Part shown: in pieces, positions 20,718 to 31,611 of the stretch
Position numbering within the stretch: the first letter of the stretch is position 1
How the letters are laid out: each line of letters starts with the position of its first letter
Assembly (NCBI RefSeq): GCF_001544615.1
Contig: NZ_FCNV02000017.1
Location: 1 to 64,000 of the forward strand
Reading direction: 5' to 3'
Length of the DNA: 64,000 nucleotides
Origin: Caballeronia concitans
GTDB lineage: Bacteria > Pseudomonadota > Gammaproteobacteria > Burkholderiales > Burkholderiaceae
Program-made: the position numbers and the translations under genes
Notes under the pieces: generated by a model
Database searches by the model: none
What the model saw: only the letters and a program-made list of their open reading frames with translations
Told to the model about the DNA's origin: nothing

Positions 20718-21986
20718 TCAGTGTCCGTGCTCGGGAACCTCGTGGCCTTCGCGTTCTCCGGCTGGCCGGTGGTCTTCCGGCTGCGCGTTCGCGTCGTGTG
20801 TTTCGGTCGGCCCGGACTGCGTGGATTGCGTGGCTTCTGACGTCTGTGCCGGCTCGCCCGTTTCGGCGAATACGCTCGGCATGCTTTCTTCGGATTCGCC
20901 TGATTCCGCCGTAGCGATTTCGGCGATGGCGGCGCGCAGCGCGTCGAGTCCCTGACCCGTGCGTGCGCTCAAAAAGACGCGCGAAATATTACCATACTCA
21001 TCCCTTTCAACCGCGTCGCCGCGGGCCGCGAGTTCGGGCACGGCGTCGATCTTGTTGAAGACGAGAACCTGGCGGATGCCGTCCGCGCCGATGCTCCGCA
21101 ATACCTCGTTCACCTGATCGATCTGATCCAGGCGCACGGCGCTCGATGCATCGACCACGTGCAGCAGCAAATCCGCGTGGATGGTTTCCTCGAGCGTCGC
21201 GCGGAAAGCCGCGACGAGCTGGTGCGGCAACTCGCGGATGAAGCCGACCGTATCCGACACGACTACATGCCCCGCTTCCTCGCCGAGGAACACGCGGCGC
21301 GACGTGGTATCGAGCGTGGCGAACAGCTGGTTGGCGGCATACGCCTGGGCTTTCGTCAGCGCGTTGAACAGCGTGGACTTGCCCGCGTTCGTATAACCGA
21401 CGAGCGACACCGACATCGTCTGGTTACGCTGCCGCTGACGACGCTGCGTGCCGTGCTGACGGCGCAATTTGGCAAGACGCGTCTTGAGCGCCTTGATGCG
21501 TTCGCCGATCAGCCGGCGGTCCGTTTCGAGCTGCGTTTCGCCGGGGCCGCGCAAGCCGATACCGCCCTTCTGACGCTCGAGGTGAGTCCATGCGCGAATC
21601 AGCCGCGTGGACAAATATTGCAATTGCGCGAGTTCCACCTGCAGCTTGCCTTCGTGGCTGCGGGCGCGTTGCGCAAAAATATCGAGAATGAGACTCGTGC
21701 GATCCACCACGCGGCGGTTCAACGCCATCTCGAGATTGCGTTGCTGCGCGGGCGCGAGGGCGTGATTGAAAATGACGAGTTCGACGTCGTTCGCTTCGCA
21801 GGAAAGGCGCAATTCTTCGACCTTTCCGCTGCCAATGAACATTTTGGCGTCCGGGCTCGAGCGACGGCCCGTGAGCGTAACGGCAGGATGGGCGCCCGCA
21901 CTTTCTGCGAGCAGACTGAGTTCTTCAAGACTGGCTTCGAAATCGATCTTTCCGAAGTCGATGCCGACGAGCGCTGCGTTGATCAA
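20718..21986 (-). CDS. hflX: Ribosome-associated GTPase HflX
   Basis: 422 residues. The N-terminal HflX domain (TGRRSSPDAKMFIGSGKVEEL, GGIGLRGPGETQLETDRR) is followed by the G domain: G1 GYTNAGKSTL, G3 DTVGFI, G4 NKID. HflX splits stalled or stressed 70S ribosomes. The C-terminus has an extra acidic/His-rich tail ending HEVPEHGH. The start appears to be TTG at 21984-21986; upstream codons reach a stop without ATG/GTG, and no ribosome binding site is evident. It lies directly downstream of hfq, the order found across proteobacteria. Confidence 0.95.
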   Translation of the reverse strand: MINAALVGIDFGKIDFEASLEELSLLAESAGAHPAVTLTGRRSSPDAKMFIGSGKVEELRLSCEANDVELVIFNHALAPAQQRNLEMALNRRVVDRTSLILDIFAQRARSHEGKLQVELAQLQYLSTRLIRAWTHLERQKGGIGLRGPGETQLETDRRLIGERIKALKTRLAKLRRQHGTQRRQRQRNQTMSVSLVGYTNAGKSTLFNALTKAQAYAANQLFATLDTTSRRVFLGEEAGHVVVSDTVGFIRELPHQLVAAFRATLEETIHADLLLHVVDASSAVRLDQIDQVNEVLRSIGADGIRQVLVFNKIDAVPELAARGDAVERDEYGNISRVFLSARTGQGLDALRAAIAEIATAESGESEESMPSVFAETGEPAQTSEATQSTQSGPTETHDANAQPEDHRPAGEREGHEVPEHGH

Positions 21987-22071
21987 ATTAGATTTGGACA
22001 GTTTTTGAAGCGACCGGCGAGTTGCTTAATGTTCGCATTGAAATAGCAACGGCGCGCCGGTCGCAACGAGG

Positions 22072-22308
22072 TTAGGACGATTCAGCGTCCGGGTGGAAAT
22101 TCACCGGGCGGGCAGGCACGACCGTGGAAATGGCGTGCTTATAGACCATCTGGGTGACCGTATTTCGGAGCAACACGACGTACTGGTCGAACGATTCGAT
22201 GTTCCCTTGAAGCTTGATGCCGTTGACCAAATAGATCGACACCGGCACATGCTCTTTACGCAGTGCGTTCAAAAACGGGTCTTGTAACAATTGCCCTTTG
22301 TTGCTCAT
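22072..22308 (-). CDS. hfq: RNA chaperone Hfq
   Basis: 78 residues (ATG at 22306-22308 with GGAG upstream). The Sm1 and Sm2 motifs are intact: [20 protein letters not shown] and the [10 protein letters not shown] signature with the His of the U-binding ring. Hfq hexamers promote sRNA-mRNA pairing. The short C-terminus (NFHPDAESS) is typical of Burkholderiaceae. It is flanked by der upstream and hflX downstream and has a possible promoter of its own at 22382-22387. Confidence 0.98.
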   Translation of the reverse strand: MSNKGQLLQDPFLNALRKEHVPVSIYLVNGIKLQGNIESFDQYVVLLRNTVTQMVYKHAISTVVPARPVNFHPDAESS

Positions 22309-22381
22309 AGCAAACTCCGTGTTTTTTTGCAGGTTAGAAGTATTGTGGACGAAGAAAAAGAGATCCGCCGACAATCGCTAC

Positions 22382-22387
22382 ACTATA
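22382..22387 (-). promoter_or_regulatory. Possible hfq promoter -10 (TATAGT)
   Basis: On the minus strand the der-hfq gap contains GGCTATAGTG, a good -10, about 75 bases before the hfq ATG. No strong -35 is seen. This would allow hfq to be expressed apart from der. Confidence 0.35.
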
Positions 22388-22457
22388 GCCGATTTTCGTT
22401 TCCGCACCAGATCGGCCATCTGGCCAATCCGGCCGAAACGCTTGCTCCGCGCGGCTC

Positions 22458-23798
22458 TCAGTCCTTGTCCGCGTAAGGGTTCTTGCTCGAGCGGAACTCT
22501 ATGCGCAATGGAGTGCCGGCCAGTCCGAAAGTTTCGCGGAAACGCCCTTCCAGATACCGTTTATAAGTATCGGTGATCGCATCCAGCGCATTGCCGTGCA
22601 CGACGATGATCGGCGGATTCTGCCCGCCCTGATGCGCGTAGCGCAGTTTCGGCCGAACCGGCCCGCGACGGCGCGGCTGCTGAAACTCCACGGCCTCGAT
22701 GAGCGCACGCGTGAGCTTCGGTGTCGGCAGCTTCGCCATCGCGGCGGCATAGGCGTCGTCGACCGATTTCATCAACGCGCCGATGCCCGTTTTCTCGAGC
22801 GCCGAGACGTAATGAAATTTAGCAAAGTCCAAAAACTTGAGCTTGCGCGTGAGATCGGCCTTGGTGCGCTCGCGCACATGCGAGTCCAGCCCGTCCCATT
22901 TGTTCACGCCGACAACGAGCGCGCGTCCCTGCTCCACCACGAAACCCGCGATATGCGCGTCCTGATCGGAGATGTCCTGCTGCGCGTCGAGCAGGAGAAT
23001 CACGACGTTGGCATCCGAGATCGATTGCAGCGTCTTCACCACCGAAAACTTCTCGATGGCCTCGAACACCTTGCCGCGGCGTCGCAGGCCCGCCGTATCG
23101 ATCAACGTGTATTTGCGGCCTTGCCGCTCAAAATCAACATAAATCGAATCGCGCGTGGTGCCCGGCATGTCGAACGCGATCACGCGTTCCTCGCCGATCA
23201 GCGTATTCACGAGCGTCGACTTGCCGACGTTCGGCCGTCCGACGATCGCGATCTTGACGCCGTGCTGCGCCTTCTCTTCTTCCGTTTCCTCCGGCTGATC
23301 GGCATAGGCGATGTCGAGCGCGTCGTTGATCATCTCGGTGACGCCGTCGCCGTGGGCCGCCGAAATCGCGCGCGGGTCGCCTAGGCCCAGCTCGTAGAAG
23401 TCCGACGCGACCGCCGTGTACTTCATCCCCTCGGCCTTGTTGACGACGAGGAAAAGCGGCCGCCCGGTCTTGCGCAGATAGTCGGCGATCGACTTGTCCT
23501 GCGGCGCGAGCCCGTTGCGTCCATCGACGATGAACACGACGATGTCCGCTTCCTCCACGGCCTGTCGCGTCTGGCGCGCCATTTCGTGCAGGATGCCGTC
23601 CTTCGCGACCGGCTCGAAGCCGCCCGTATCCACGACGAGATACGGACGCTCGCCGCCGACGCGTCCTTCGCCGTAATGGCGGTCGCGCGTGAGGCCGGGC
23701 AAGTCGGCGACGAGCGCATCGCGCGAACGCGTCAGCCGGTTGAAAAGAGTCGATTTCCCCACATTGGGGCGCCCGACGAGGGCAATCACGGGTTTCAT
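22458..23798 (-). CDS. der: Ribosome biogenesis GTPase Der (EngA)
   Basis: 446 residues with two tandem G domains: [15 protein letters not shown] near the N-terminus and [16 protein letters not shown] near residue 190. Each has its DxxG (DTGGFEP; DTAGLRR) and NKxD-type motif (NKAEG; NKWD), and a KH-like C-terminal domain follows. Der is needed for 50S subunit assembly. The ATG at 23796-23798 ([12 protein letters not shown]) is the normal start; upstream codons are not family-like. Confidence 0.97.
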   Translation of the reverse strand: MKPVIALVGRPNVGKSTLFNRLTRSRDALVADLPGLTRDRHYGEGRVGGERPYLVVDTGGFEPVAKDGILHEMARQTRQAVEEADIVVFIVDGRNGLAPQDKSIADYLRKTGRPLFLVVNKAEGMKYTAVASDFYELGLGDPRAISAAHGDGVTEMINDALDIAYADQPEETEEEKAQHGVKIAIVGRPNVGKSTLVNTLIGEERVIAFDMPGTTRDSIYVDFERQGRKYTLIDTAGLRRRGKVFEAIEKFSVVKTLQSISDANVVILLLDAQQDISDQDAHIAGFVVEQGRALVVGVNKWDGLDSHVRERTKADLTRKLKFLDFAKFHYVSALEKTGIGALMKSVDDAYAAAMAKLPTPKLTRALIEAVEFQQPRRRGPVRPKLRYAHQGGQNPPIIVVHGNALDAITDTYKRYLEGRFRETFGLAGTPLRIEFRSSKNPYADKD

Positions 23799-24167
23799 CA
23801 GATGTTGTTCACAGTTGAACGCAAGGCGAAGTGCGAAACGTGCGGTGCAGCGTGTTCGCCGCATGCGCTGCGCAAAGACTGCGCTTGTCGAAAATTAGCA
23901 TGGATTCGGCCTGCCGCTTCGCGGCTCACGCCGCTGTCAGGCCTTCGGCGCGATGCGCCGGTATTGCCGGTTGTTCTTTCCCACGGGCTGTTGTCGCGCG
24001 GCGTTGGCGCGCTTTCTTCTCGTGCCCTGTCTGGCGGCCCTGTCTTGTCGAGCGCGAAACGCGTGTCGCGCTCTCTTGTTGCAACGCTGCCCGGGCGGGC
24101 GGCGCCGTTCGCTGACGGCGCCTGTACTGCTCGCGCTCCGGCCCGCCGGGACGGAGCGCCGTGAAGC
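23799..24167. other. 369-base gap between bamB and der with twin hairpins
   Basis: No convincing gene. Just beyond the bamB stop, two perfect inverted repeats sit side by side: GCGCTCCG...CGGAGCGC (24133-24159) and GGCGCCGT-TCGCTG-ACGGCGCC (24100-24121). Neither is followed by a T-run on the minus strand. They may stabilise the bamB mRNA end or attenuate transcription into der. The remainder, GC-rich with short alternating runs, shows nothing recognisable. Confidence 0.5.
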
Positions 24168-25310
24168 TTACTGCGGACGGAAGCCGTAAATCCCACCGTC
24201 GCGCGTCTGGACGACGAGCGTATTGCCCGCCAGCACCGGCGCGGCCGTGATTTCGCTGCCATCGGTCGGTGCGCGGCCGACGATCTCGCCGTTGTCCACG
24301 TTCAGGAAATGCACGAAGCCCTTGTAGTCGCCGACGACGACCGTGCGGCCCAGGATGAACGGCACGCTGACCTGACGGTTTTTCAGCTTGTCGTTCTTCC
24401 AGACGGGCGTGCCGTCCGACGCGCGGAAGGCGTTCATGACCGACCAGTCGTCGCCGGCTGCGACAATTTGCTCATCCTGCGCGAGACCGCTATCGCTCGA
24501 AAAATTCCGTTCCCAGACCGAACGTCCCGAGTTCGCGTCGAAGCAGCCGATCTTGCCCTGGAACGTCACCGCGCACGTCTGCGCGCCGACGAGGCCCGGC
24601 GCGCCGGTCACGTCGTTGATGCGCTCCACTTCGGTCACGCCCTTCGGATACGACACCGGCGCTTGCCAGAAGGCATCGCCCGTTTGCAGGTTGATCGCGG
24701 CGAAGTTGCCGCCGGGGAAGCCCGCGAGCACCGCCTGATTGCCGGCGAACGTCATGCCGGCAGCCACGCGCAGGTTCAGCGGAACGGCGCGCAACTGGAA
24801 GATCCACTTCTGCTCGCCCGTCTGCGCGCTGAACGCGATGACCTTGCCGTCGATGGTCCGCACGACCACGAGATCGTTGCCGACGAGCGGCGGCGAGATG
24901 ATTTCGCCCGGCGCCGTGGCCGTCCACAGTTGCTTGCCGTCGGGCCCGAGCGCGTACACCGCGCCCTTGAGGCCGCCGACCGCCGTCAGATTGCCGTCGC
25001 TGCCGACGCCCGCCGACAGATCGTCCTTGAGCTTCGTGCGCCAGACTTCCTGGCCGGTCTTCGCGTCGATTTTCGCGACGCTGCCGTTCTCGCCCGCGGC
25101 GTAGACCGCGTCGCCCACGGCGACCGGCGCGAACAGGTAGCGCCCGGCCTTGCCGACGCTCGCCTTCCACGCCTGGTTGACGTTCAGCACCGGCTTGATG
25201 TCGACGAGCGGTGTCGGCACGCGGCGCTCATCCTTGGTCGATGCGCAGGCGGCCAGCAGGACGGTCATCGCACAGGCGAAAGGCACGGCGTAGCGTTTCA
25301 AATGAATCAT
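24168..25310 (-). CDS. bamB: Outer membrane protein assembly factor BamB lipoprotein
   Basis: 380-residue PQQ-type eight-bladed beta-propeller lipoprotein of the BAM complex. The signal peptide ends in lipobox LLAAC (about Cys22). Repeated blade motifs are visible (AAGENGSVAKIDAKTGQEVWR, split over several blades; GKVIAFSAQTGEQKWIF). In the BAM complex it binds BamA POTRA domains. It is between yfgM and der, the order conserved in E. coli. Confidence 0.96.
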   Translation of the reverse strand: MIHLKRYAVPFACAMTVLLAACASTKDERRVPTPLVDIKPVLNVNQAWKASVGKAGRYLFAPVAVGDAVYAAGENGSVAKIDAKTGQEVWRTKLKDDLSAGVGSDGNLTAVGGLKGAVYALGPDGKQLWTATAPGEIISPPLVGNDLVVVRTIDGKVIAFSAQTGEQKWIFQLRAVPLNLRVAAGMTFAGNQAVLAGFPGGNFAAINLQTGDAFWQAPVSYPKGVTEVERINDVTGAPGLVGAQTCAVTFQGKIGCFDANSGRSVWERNFSSDSGLAQDEQIVAAGDDWSVMNAFRASDGTPVWKNDKLKNRQVSVPFILGRTVVVGDYKGFVHFLNVDNGEIVGRAPTDGSEITAAPVLAGNTLVVQTRDGGIYGFRPQ

Positions 25311-25448
25311 CGGTGGACGGAATATGAATGGGTGAATTCGGTTGACCGGCGCAGCCGCGATTCGCTCGAAGGCGACGCGCGGCGCGGCGGCTTGATGGGC
25401 GACATTGCTTCGACGCTCGAACGACGCGCGGCCCGAAGCCGCGGGCGG

Positions 25449-26078
25449 TCAGCCGCCAAGCGCATCGAGCTTGAACTGGACCAGTTGCCGCGTGGCCGTG
25501 TCGTTCTTCGGCAAGGTGTCGAGCGCCGTCTTGTATGCGATGCGCGCATCGTCGCGCTTGCCTTGCGCCGCGAGCAAATCGCCGCGACGGTCGGCGATGA
25601 CGCCCTTGAACGCTTCCAGCGGGGCATCGGCGAGCAGCTTCAGGCCGGCGTCGTAATTCTTCTCGTCGAGCAGCACGAGCGCCATGCGCAGCTTCGCGAT
25701 CTGCTTGTACTCGTCGTCCTTCGCGTGGTCGATGGCCCACTGCAACTGCGCCTTCGCGCCGGCCGTGTCGCCTGCCGTGTACAGCGCCTTGGCCGCCGTC
25801 AGCGCCGACATCTGCGCGTAAGCCGTGCTGCCGAACTTGTCTTCCATGTCCGAGGCCACCCGCGCGACGAGCTTCTGATCGTTGCCGTTCGCGGCCTGCT
25901 GAAGCTGGTCGTAGAGCACCGAAGCCTCGGCCGCCTGATGGCGCTGCCAGTAGTTCCAGCCGTTGAAAGCGGCCGCGGCGATCAGCGCCACGAGCACGAT
26001 CCACGTCGTGGTGTTACCCCATTTGGCCCACCAGGCCTTGACACTTTCCAGTGATTCTTGTTCGTCGTGGTAACTCAT
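25449..26078 (-). CDS. yfgM: YfgM-family TPR inner-membrane protein (Sec-associated)
   Basis: 209 residues: a short cytoplasmic N-terminus (MSYHDEQESLESVKAWWAKWG), one membrane anchor (TTWIVLVALIAAAAFNGW) and a periplasmic TPR-like domain (TPR_21). In E. coli YfgM binds SecYEG and PpiD and helps hand over exported proteins. Its place between hisS and bamB is conserved. A 138-base gap without recognisable features separates it from bamB. Confidence 0.9.
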   Translation of the reverse strand: MSYHDEQESLESVKAWWAKWGNTTTWIVLVALIAAAAFNGWNYWQRHQAAEASVLYDQLQQAANGNDQKLVARVASDMEDKFGSTAYAQMSALTAAKALYTAGDTAGAKAQLQWAIDHAKDDEYKQIAKLRMALVLLDEKNYDAGLKLLADAPLEAFKGVIADRRGDLLAAQGKRDDARIAYKTALDTLPKNDTATRQLVQFKLDALGG

Positions 26079-26189
26079 CGTCCAGCTATTCCTTCCTGCG
26101 TCTCATTGCCCATCATGCCGTGCGCGATGGCGGGATCGAACCGATCTCCACGATGCGCGTAGCCATTCGACCCGATCAATGCCTATCTT

Positions 26190-27539
26190 TTAGGCATCCT
26201 CGTCGTCGGCGGATGCAACCATCGCATTGATTAGGTATTCGGTCAAGTCTTCCGCCGGAACGTTCACTTGCGCGTTCTTTTGCCCATCGGCCGATTCGTC
26301 GCCGATACGGCGCAGCGGCTTCACGCCGATCGTTCCTTGCGCCAACTCGTCCTCGCCGAGCACGACCGCGAACGCCGCGCCGCTCGCATCCGCTTTCTTC
26401 ATCTGCGACTTGAAGCTAGCGGGCGCGCCGTCCGGGCTGCAATGCAGAATGACGTCGAGGCCCGTGTCGCGCAGCCGTTCCGCGACGATGAACGCCTGCT
26501 CCGCCGCCTGTTCGCCCTGATGCACGACGTAGACATCCGTGCCTTCCGCTTCCGGCACCAGATCTTCTTCCTTCAGCAGTTCGAGAATGCGCTCGACGCC
26601 CATCGCCCAGCCGCATGCCGCCGTCGGCTTGCCGCCGAGTTGCTCGATCAGCGGATCGTAACGGCCGCCGCCCGCCACCGTGCCTTGCGCGCCGAGCTTG
26701 TCGGTGACCCACTCGAACACGGTCAGGTTGTAGTAGTCGAGGCCGCGTACGAGACGCGGATTGATGGTGAACGGAATGTTGTTCGCCTTGAGCAGCCGCT
26801 GCACGCCCTCGAAGTGCTTGCGCGATTCGTCGCCCAGGAAATCGACGAGCTTCGGCGCGTTCTGCGCGATTTCCTGCATCGCCGGATTCTTCGTGTCGAG
26901 CACGCGCAGCGGGTTCGTGTAGAGACGGCGCTTCGCTTCCTCGTCGAGCGCATCGACGTGTTTTTCGAGATACGCGATCAGTTCCTCGCGATGCGCCGCG
27001 CGCTCGTCCGCCTGACCGAGCGAATTCAGTTCGAGGCGGATGCCCGTCAGCCCGAGGTCGTCCCACAGGCGCTGGCACATCATGATGATTTCGGCGTCCG
27101 TGTCCGGACCTGCGAAACCGAGCGCCTCGACGCCGACCTGATGGAACTGCCGATACCGCCCGCGCTGCGGACGCTCGTGGCGGAACATCGGGCCGATGTA
27201 CCACAGGCGCTTCGGGCCGTCGTACAGCAGATTGTGCTCGATGGTCGCGCGCACCACGGCCGCCGTGTTCTCCGGGCGCATGGTGAGATGCTCGCCGTTG
27301 AGCGCGTCGGTGAAGCTGTACATTTCCTTCTCGACGATATCGGTCACTTCACCGATTCCGCGCGTGAAAAGCTGCGTATGCTCCACGATCGGCGTGCGAA
27401 TGTTCTGATAGCCGTATGCGCGCAGCATCGACTTGACGGTGCTTTCGAAGAAGTCCCACAACGCGGCATCCTGCGGGAGGATGTCGTTCATGCCCTTCAC
27501 GCCGCTCAGCTTCGCGAGCCGTTTCTTCTGTTCAGTCAT
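26190..27539 (-). CDS. hisS: Histidine--tRNA ligase
   Basis: 449-residue class II aminoacyl-tRNA synthetase. Motif 2 ([17 protein letters not shown]), the His-binding loop [15 protein letters not shown] and the C-terminal anticodon-binding domain are present. The N-terminus [16 protein letters not shown] is typical. It starts 6 bases after the ispG stop with little room for a ribosome binding site, so translation is probably coupled to ispG. Confidence 0.97.
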   Translation of the reverse strand: MTEQKKRLAKLSGVKGMNDILPQDAALWDFFESTVKSMLRAYGYQNIRTPIVEHTQLFTRGIGEVTDIVEKEMYSFTDALNGEHLTMRPENTAAVVRATIEHNLLYDGPKRLWYIGPMFRHERPQRGRYRQFHQVGVEALGFAGPDTDAEIIMMCQRLWDDLGLTGIRLELNSLGQADERAAHREELIAYLEKHVDALDEEAKRRLYTNPLRVLDTKNPAMQEIAQNAPKLVDFLGDESRKHFEGVQRLLKANNIPFTINPRLVRGLDYYNLTVFEWVTDKLGAQGTVAGGGRYDPLIEQLGGKPTAACGWAMGVERILELLKEEDLVPEAEGTDVYVVHQGEQAAEQAFIVAERLRDTGLDVILHCSPDGAPASFKSQMKKADASGAAFAVVLGEDELAQGTIGVKPLRRIGDESADGQKNAQVNVPAEDLTEYLINAMVASADDEDA

Positions 27540-27545
27540 CTGTAT

Positions 27546-28862
27546 TTATAGTGATGCCGCGGACGTCTCGACGCGCTGGCCGTAAGTGCGCTCGACGTAG
27601 TCGCTAACGATTTGCTGGAATTCCTCGGCGATGCGCTCGCCGCGCAGCGTCTTGACCTTCACGCCGTCGATGAACACGGGCGCGGCCGGATTCTCGCCCG
27701 AACCCGGCAGGCTGATGCCGATGTTCGCGTGCTTCGACTCGCCCGGCCCGTTGACGATGCAGCCCATCACCGCGACGTGCATCTTTTCGACGCCGGGGTA
27801 CTGGTCGCGCCAGACGGGCATCGAATTGCGCAGATAGCTTTGAATCTGCGACGCCAGCTCCTGGAACAGCGTGCTCGTGGTGCGGCCGCAGCCGGGACAC
27901 GCGATGACCATCGGCGTGAACGAGCGCAGGCCCATCGTCTGCAAAATTTCCTGGCCGACGACGACTTCGCCCGTGCGCGCGCCGCCCGGCTCGGGCGTCA
28001 GCGAAATACGGATGGTGTCGCCGATGCCTTCCTGCAGCAGCACGGAAAGCGCCGCCGTCGAAGCAACGATGCCCTTCGAGCCCATGCCGGCCTCGGTCAG
28101 CCCGAGATGCAGCGCAAAGCTGCAGCGCTTCGCCAGTTCGCGGTACACGGCGATCAGATCCTGCACGCCGCTCACCTTGCACGACAGAATGATCTTGTCG
28201 CGGCCCAGCCCGAGTTCGACAGCGCGTTCCGCCGAGCCGATCGCCGACTGGATCAGCGCTTCGTACATCACGCTTTGCAGTTCCCACGGCTGCGCGCGGG
28301 CGGCGTTTTCGTCCATCATGCGCGCGAGCAGGTCCTGGTCGAGACTGCCCCAGTTCACGCCAATGCGAACCGGCTTCTCGTACTTGATCGCGGCTTCGAT
28401 CATCTGCGCGAATTGCGTGTCGCGCTTCGCGCCCTGACCCACGTTGCCCGGATTGATGCGGTACTTCGACAGCGTCTCGGCGCAAGCGGGATGGTCGCGC
28501 AGCAGCAAGTGGCCGTTGTAGTGGAAGTCGCCGACGAGCGGCACCGTCACGCCCATGCGGTCCAGTTGCTCGCGGATATGCGGCACGGCGGCCGCGGCTT
28601 CCGGCGTGTTCACCGTGATGCGCACCAGTTCGGAGCCCGCCTGCGCGAGTTCCTTGATCTGGATCGCGGTGCCGATGGCATCCGCGGTGTCGGTGTTGGT
28701 CATCGACTGGACGCGCACGGGCGCGTCGCCGCCGATCGTCACGAGCTGGCCGCCCCAGCGCACGTCGACCGCATGCGACGAACGGCGCGGCAACGGACCG
28801 CCGAAGACCGGCTCGGTCGAACAAATCTTGCTGCTGATCAGGGATTGAGCTTCGGATTGCAT
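27546..28862 (-). CDS. ispG: 4-hydroxy-3-methylbut-2-enyl diphosphate synthase IspG (flavodoxin/ferredoxin)
   Basis: 438 residues. Penultimate step of the MEP isoprenoid pathway, reducing MEcPP to HMBPP with a [4Fe-4S] cluster. The TIM-barrel N-terminal part ([20 protein letters not shown]) is followed by the C-terminal cluster domain with CPGCGR and a later Cys in [16 protein letters not shown]. The ATG at 28860-28862 ([12 protein letters not shown]) is preceded by AAAGGG. Lies between rodZ and hisS as in many proteobacteria. Confidence 0.97.
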   Translation of the reverse strand: MQSEAQSLISSKICSTEPVFGGPLPRRSSHAVDVRWGGQLVTIGGDAPVRVQSMTNTDTADAIGTAIQIKELAQAGSELVRITVNTPEAAAAVPHIREQLDRMGVTVPLVGDFHYNGHLLLRDHPACAETLSKYRINPGNVGQGAKRDTQFAQMIEAAIKYEKPVRIGVNWGSLDQDLLARMMDENAARAQPWELQSVMYEALIQSAIGSAERAVELGLGRDKIILSCKVSGVQDLIAVYRELAKRCSFALHLGLTEAGMGSKGIVASTAALSVLLQEGIGDTIRISLTPEPGGARTGEVVVGQEILQTMGLRSFTPMVIACPGCGRTTSTLFQELASQIQSYLRNSMPVWRDQYPGVEKMHVAVMGCIVNGPGESKHANIGISLPGSGENPAAPVFIDGVKVKTLRGERIAEEFQQIVSDYVERTYGQRVETSAASL

Positions 28863-29011
28863 CGAAAAACCCTTTGGCAACCGGCGGCTGCGCTCGCAGC
28901 GACCGTCGCTTGTTTGAAACCTCAAACGGGCGGCACGGCTCGACCCGTGACGCCCCTCGTTTTCCCGCGCTGAACCGCCGACGCTAACTCTAGACCGCTC
29001 TCGTTGCCGTT

Positions 29012-30148
29012 TTAGGGCAACGACAGGCGCGCGACGTTTCCGCGTGCGGCGGAGTACTTCTTGGCATCGACAGGCTGATTGTCGATCGACAGCGATTCGA
29101 CGCCCTTCGCGTTGCCGACGGTCACCTTGAACGGCGCCTCGCCCTGAACGCGCTGCGTGCTGCCTGCGCGGACCAGCCCGGAGAACACTTCCTTGCCGTC
29201 CTTGCCGCGCACGCTGAACCAGCTGTCTTCCTTCACCTTGAGTTCGATGGCATTCGCGCCCGTGCCCGTGCTGCCGACCGTCGCAGCCGGAGCGGCCGTG
29301 GCCGATGCCGCAGTCGCCGCCGCCGCAGTCTTGCCCGCCGATGCGGGAGCCGGAGCCGGCGCCGCCGGAGCCGCTGCCGAGGCGCTCGCGCCCTGCACCG
29401 CCGCGATCGTCGACGAGGACGCCGGCAGCGCGTTCGTGCCCAGCGGGCGCGGCATCGGCTGTTCGCCGGGCGCTGCCGCCACTTCAGGCAGCGATGCCTC
29501 GCCGGTATTGGCCGCGGCTGCTTCGTCCGGCGTCGCCGTTTGCGACGCGGCGGGCTTCTCGCTCGACGTCGCGGCGGAAGTCGCGCCGGCCTTCAGCCGC
29601 GCCAGCCACGCCGAAGAATCGCCGCCCGTATGCCACATGACGAGCGCAGCGAGCACGACGACCACCGCCGCCACGCCCCACAGCCACGACCGCTTGCGGC
29701 CCGAAGAGTTGCCGAGCGGCACCGACACGCGCCCACGCGGCAAACCCGCGCCGGACGACGCCGGCACCTTCAGATTGTGCTCGACCGGCACGCCGTCACG
29801 ACGAAACGCCTGCGTGAACGGTGCCGGATCGGCGCCGAGAATCTTCGCGTAGCTGCGCACGATGCCCGCCGCGAACGTGCGGTCCGGCAAATGGCTGATG
29901 TCGCCTTCTTCGAGCGCGGCCAGCTTTTGCGGCGAAACCTTCAGGCGCGCCGATACATCGTCGATCGACCATGCCTTCGCCTGCCGAAGCTGCGCGAGAC
30001 GCGCGCCCACTGCCGGCAGCGAGTCCAGGGGCCCCGCCTGGCGCTCGTCCGATGCCGCCCCGCCGACTCGCGTTCGGGCGTCGTGCTGATCGCCAGAAAG
30101 ATCGCCGGTATGACTGCCGAAAGGCGTCGGGTGTTGCGGCTCACTCAT
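29012..30148 (-). CDS. rodZ: RodZ-like helix-turn-helix membrane protein
   Basis: 378 residues: cytoplasmic HTH_25 domain ([25 protein letters not shown], in parts), a basic stretch, one membrane span ([19 protein letters not shown]), a long Ala/Pro/Thr-rich periplasmic linker, and a C-terminal DUF4115 domain ([22 protein letters not shown]). RodZ links MreB to the cell-wall elongation machine. ATG at 30146-30148 has GAGGAA upstream. The linker is unusually rich in alanine repeats. Position upstream of ispG is conserved. Confidence 0.9.
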   Translation of the reverse strand: MSEPQHPTPFGSHTGDLSGDQHDARTRVGGAASDERQAGPLDSLPAVGARLAQLRQAKAWSIDDVSARLKVSPQKLAALEEGDISHLPDRTFAAGIVRSYAKILGADPAPFTQAFRRDGVPVEHNLKVPASSGAGLPRGRVSVPLGNSSGRKRSWLWGVAAVVVVLAALVMWHTGGDSSAWLARLKAGATSAATSSEKPAASQTATPDEAAAANTGEASLPEVAAAPGEQPMPRPLGTNALPASSSTIAAVQGASASAAAPAAPAPAPASAGKTAAAATAASATAAPAATVGSTGTGANAIELKVKEDSWFSVRGKDGKEVFSGLVRAGSTQRVQGEAPFKVTVGNAKGVESLSIDNQPVDAKKYSAARGNVARLSLP

Positions 30149-30293
30149 CCCAAATTCCTCGTATCGAATCGCTATATAGCGCTGTTGCGCCGTGAAGTGC
30201 AAAAAGCACTGAACGATACAACTGCGGCGCTATGGCAGACCGCTTTATAACAAAATGTTCGGCTTTGCGCGCCCTGTGGAGCGCTGGCTTCAT
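30141..30293 (-). CDS. Small open frame between rlmN and rodZ (doubtful)
   Basis: 50 codons, ATG at 30291-30293, opening MKPALHRARKAEHFVIKRSA and ending 8 bases inside rodZ. No good ribosome binding site, no known family recognised. It fills the gap where related genomes are expected to have a pilW/pilF-like TPR lipoprotein gene, but I see no lipobox or TPR in it. Could be a chance frame. Confidence 0.2.
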   Translation of the reverse strand: MKPALHRARKAEHFVIKRSAIAPQLYRSVLFALHGATALYSDSIRGIWDE

Positions 30294-30336
30294 TCTTGTC
30301 TGCGTGCGTCCGGTGCGGCGACCTTATTCGATGCCG

Positions 30337-31479
30337 TCAGACCGCCCGCACCTCGATGACCTTGCTTCCCGCGCGGTTCGTGCGCTCTGCAAGCCGCGTG
30401 CGATCCTGCACCGCGCCCGCGAGCTGGCCGCACGCCGCGTCGATGTCGTCGCCGCGCGTCTTGCGCACGGTCGTGACGACGCCCGCATCGATCAAAATCT
30501 GCGCGAACCGCTTGATCTGCTCGTTCTTCGAGCGCGTCAGGCCCGACTCCGGGAACGGGTTGAACGGAATGAGGTTGAACTTGCACGGCACGTCGCGCGT
30601 GACGGCGAGCAGTTCGCGCGCATGCGCTTCCGTGTCATTGACGCCGTCCAGCATGCAGTATTCGAACGTGATGAAATCGCGCGGCGCGACCTTCAGGTAG
30701 CGCTGACACGCGGCCATCAACTCGCGTAGCGGGTACTTCTTGTTGAGCGGCACCAGCATGTCGCGCAACGGATCGTTCGGCGCGTGCAGGGACACCGCGA
30801 GCGCGACGGGCAAATCCGCCGCGAGCCGGTCCATCATCGGCACGACGCCGGACGTGGACAGCGTGACGCGCCGGCGCGACAGGCCGTAGGCGTTGTCGTC
30901 GAGCATCAGGCGCATGGCCGGCACGACGGCGTCGTAATTGAGCATCGGCTCGCCCATGCCCATCATCACGACGTTCGTGACGACGCGCTCGCCCTTGCCC
31001 GGCCCACCGACGTCGCGGCCGAGCGACTTGCGCAGCGCGAACTCCGCCATGCGCAGCTGGCCGATGATTTCCGCCGTCGTCAGATTGCGGGAGAAGCCTT
31101 GCTTGCCGGTGGAACAGAACCGGCAGTTGACCGCGCATCCCGCCTGCGACGACACGCACAGCGTGCCGCGTGTTTCTTCGGGGATGAACACGGTTTCGAC
31201 CGCGTTGCCGTTGCCGACGTCGATCAGCCACTTGCGCGTGCCGTCGGAGGAAACGTGGTCGCGGATGATGTCGGGCATCGCCAGCGTGGCGCGGCCTTTG
31301 AGTTTTTCGCGCAGCGATTTCGCGAGATCCGTCATGCCGTCGAAGTCGTCGGCACCGAACTGGTGGATCCAGCGCTGCAATTGCTTGGCGCGAAACGGCT
31401 TTTCGCCGAGGCTGCCGCAATAGGCGACCAGCCCGGCGGCGTCGAGATCGAGAAGATTGACGGTGCTGCTGCTCGTCAT
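30337..31479 (-). CDS. rlmN: Dual-specificity 23S rRNA/tRNA adenine-C2 methyltransferase RlmN
   Basis: 380-residue radical-SAM enzyme that methylates A2503 of 23S rRNA and A37 of some tRNAs. The cluster motif CAVNCRFC (CxxxCxxC) is intact, as is the late Cys region [14 protein letters not shown] at 31477-31479 ([13 protein letters not shown]) fits the family N-terminus; MAELDMTSS at 31494 is an alternative. It follows ndk, as in many proteobacteria. Confidence 0.96.
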   Translation of the reverse strand: MTSSSTVNLLDLDAAGLVAYCGSLGEKPFRAKQLQRWIHQFGADDFDGMTDLAKSLREKLKGRATLAMPDIIRDHVSSDGTRKWLIDVGNGNAVETVFIPEETRGTLCVSSQAGCAVNCRFCSTGKQGFSRNLTTAEIIGQLRMAEFALRKSLGRDVGGPGKGERVVTNVVMMGMGEPMLNYDAVVPAMRLMLDDNAYGLSRRRVTLSTSGVVPMMDRLAADLPVALAVSLHAPNDPLRDMLVPLNKKYPLRELMAACQRYLKVAPRDFITFEYCMLDGVNDTEAHARELLAVTRDVPCKFNLIPFNPFPESGLTRSKNEQIKRFAQILIDAGVVTTVRKTRGDDIDAACGQLAGAVQDRTRLAERTNRAGSKVIEVRAV

Positions 31480-31611
31480 GTCGAGTTCTGCCATTTCCAG
31501 ATTGCGAAGCCCGGACCGGTTTGGCGATGTGCTCAAACCGTTGTCCGGGACCGTTCGCGCCAATTCCTGCTTTTTAACAACTATTTCTGCGTTCGGCGCG
31601 ATTGACCGCGC

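Noticed and set aside
23798-24262. 154-codon frame upstream of der on the minus strand
   Set aside because: Overlaps the bamB C-terminus in another frame, has no domain, no good ribosome binding site.
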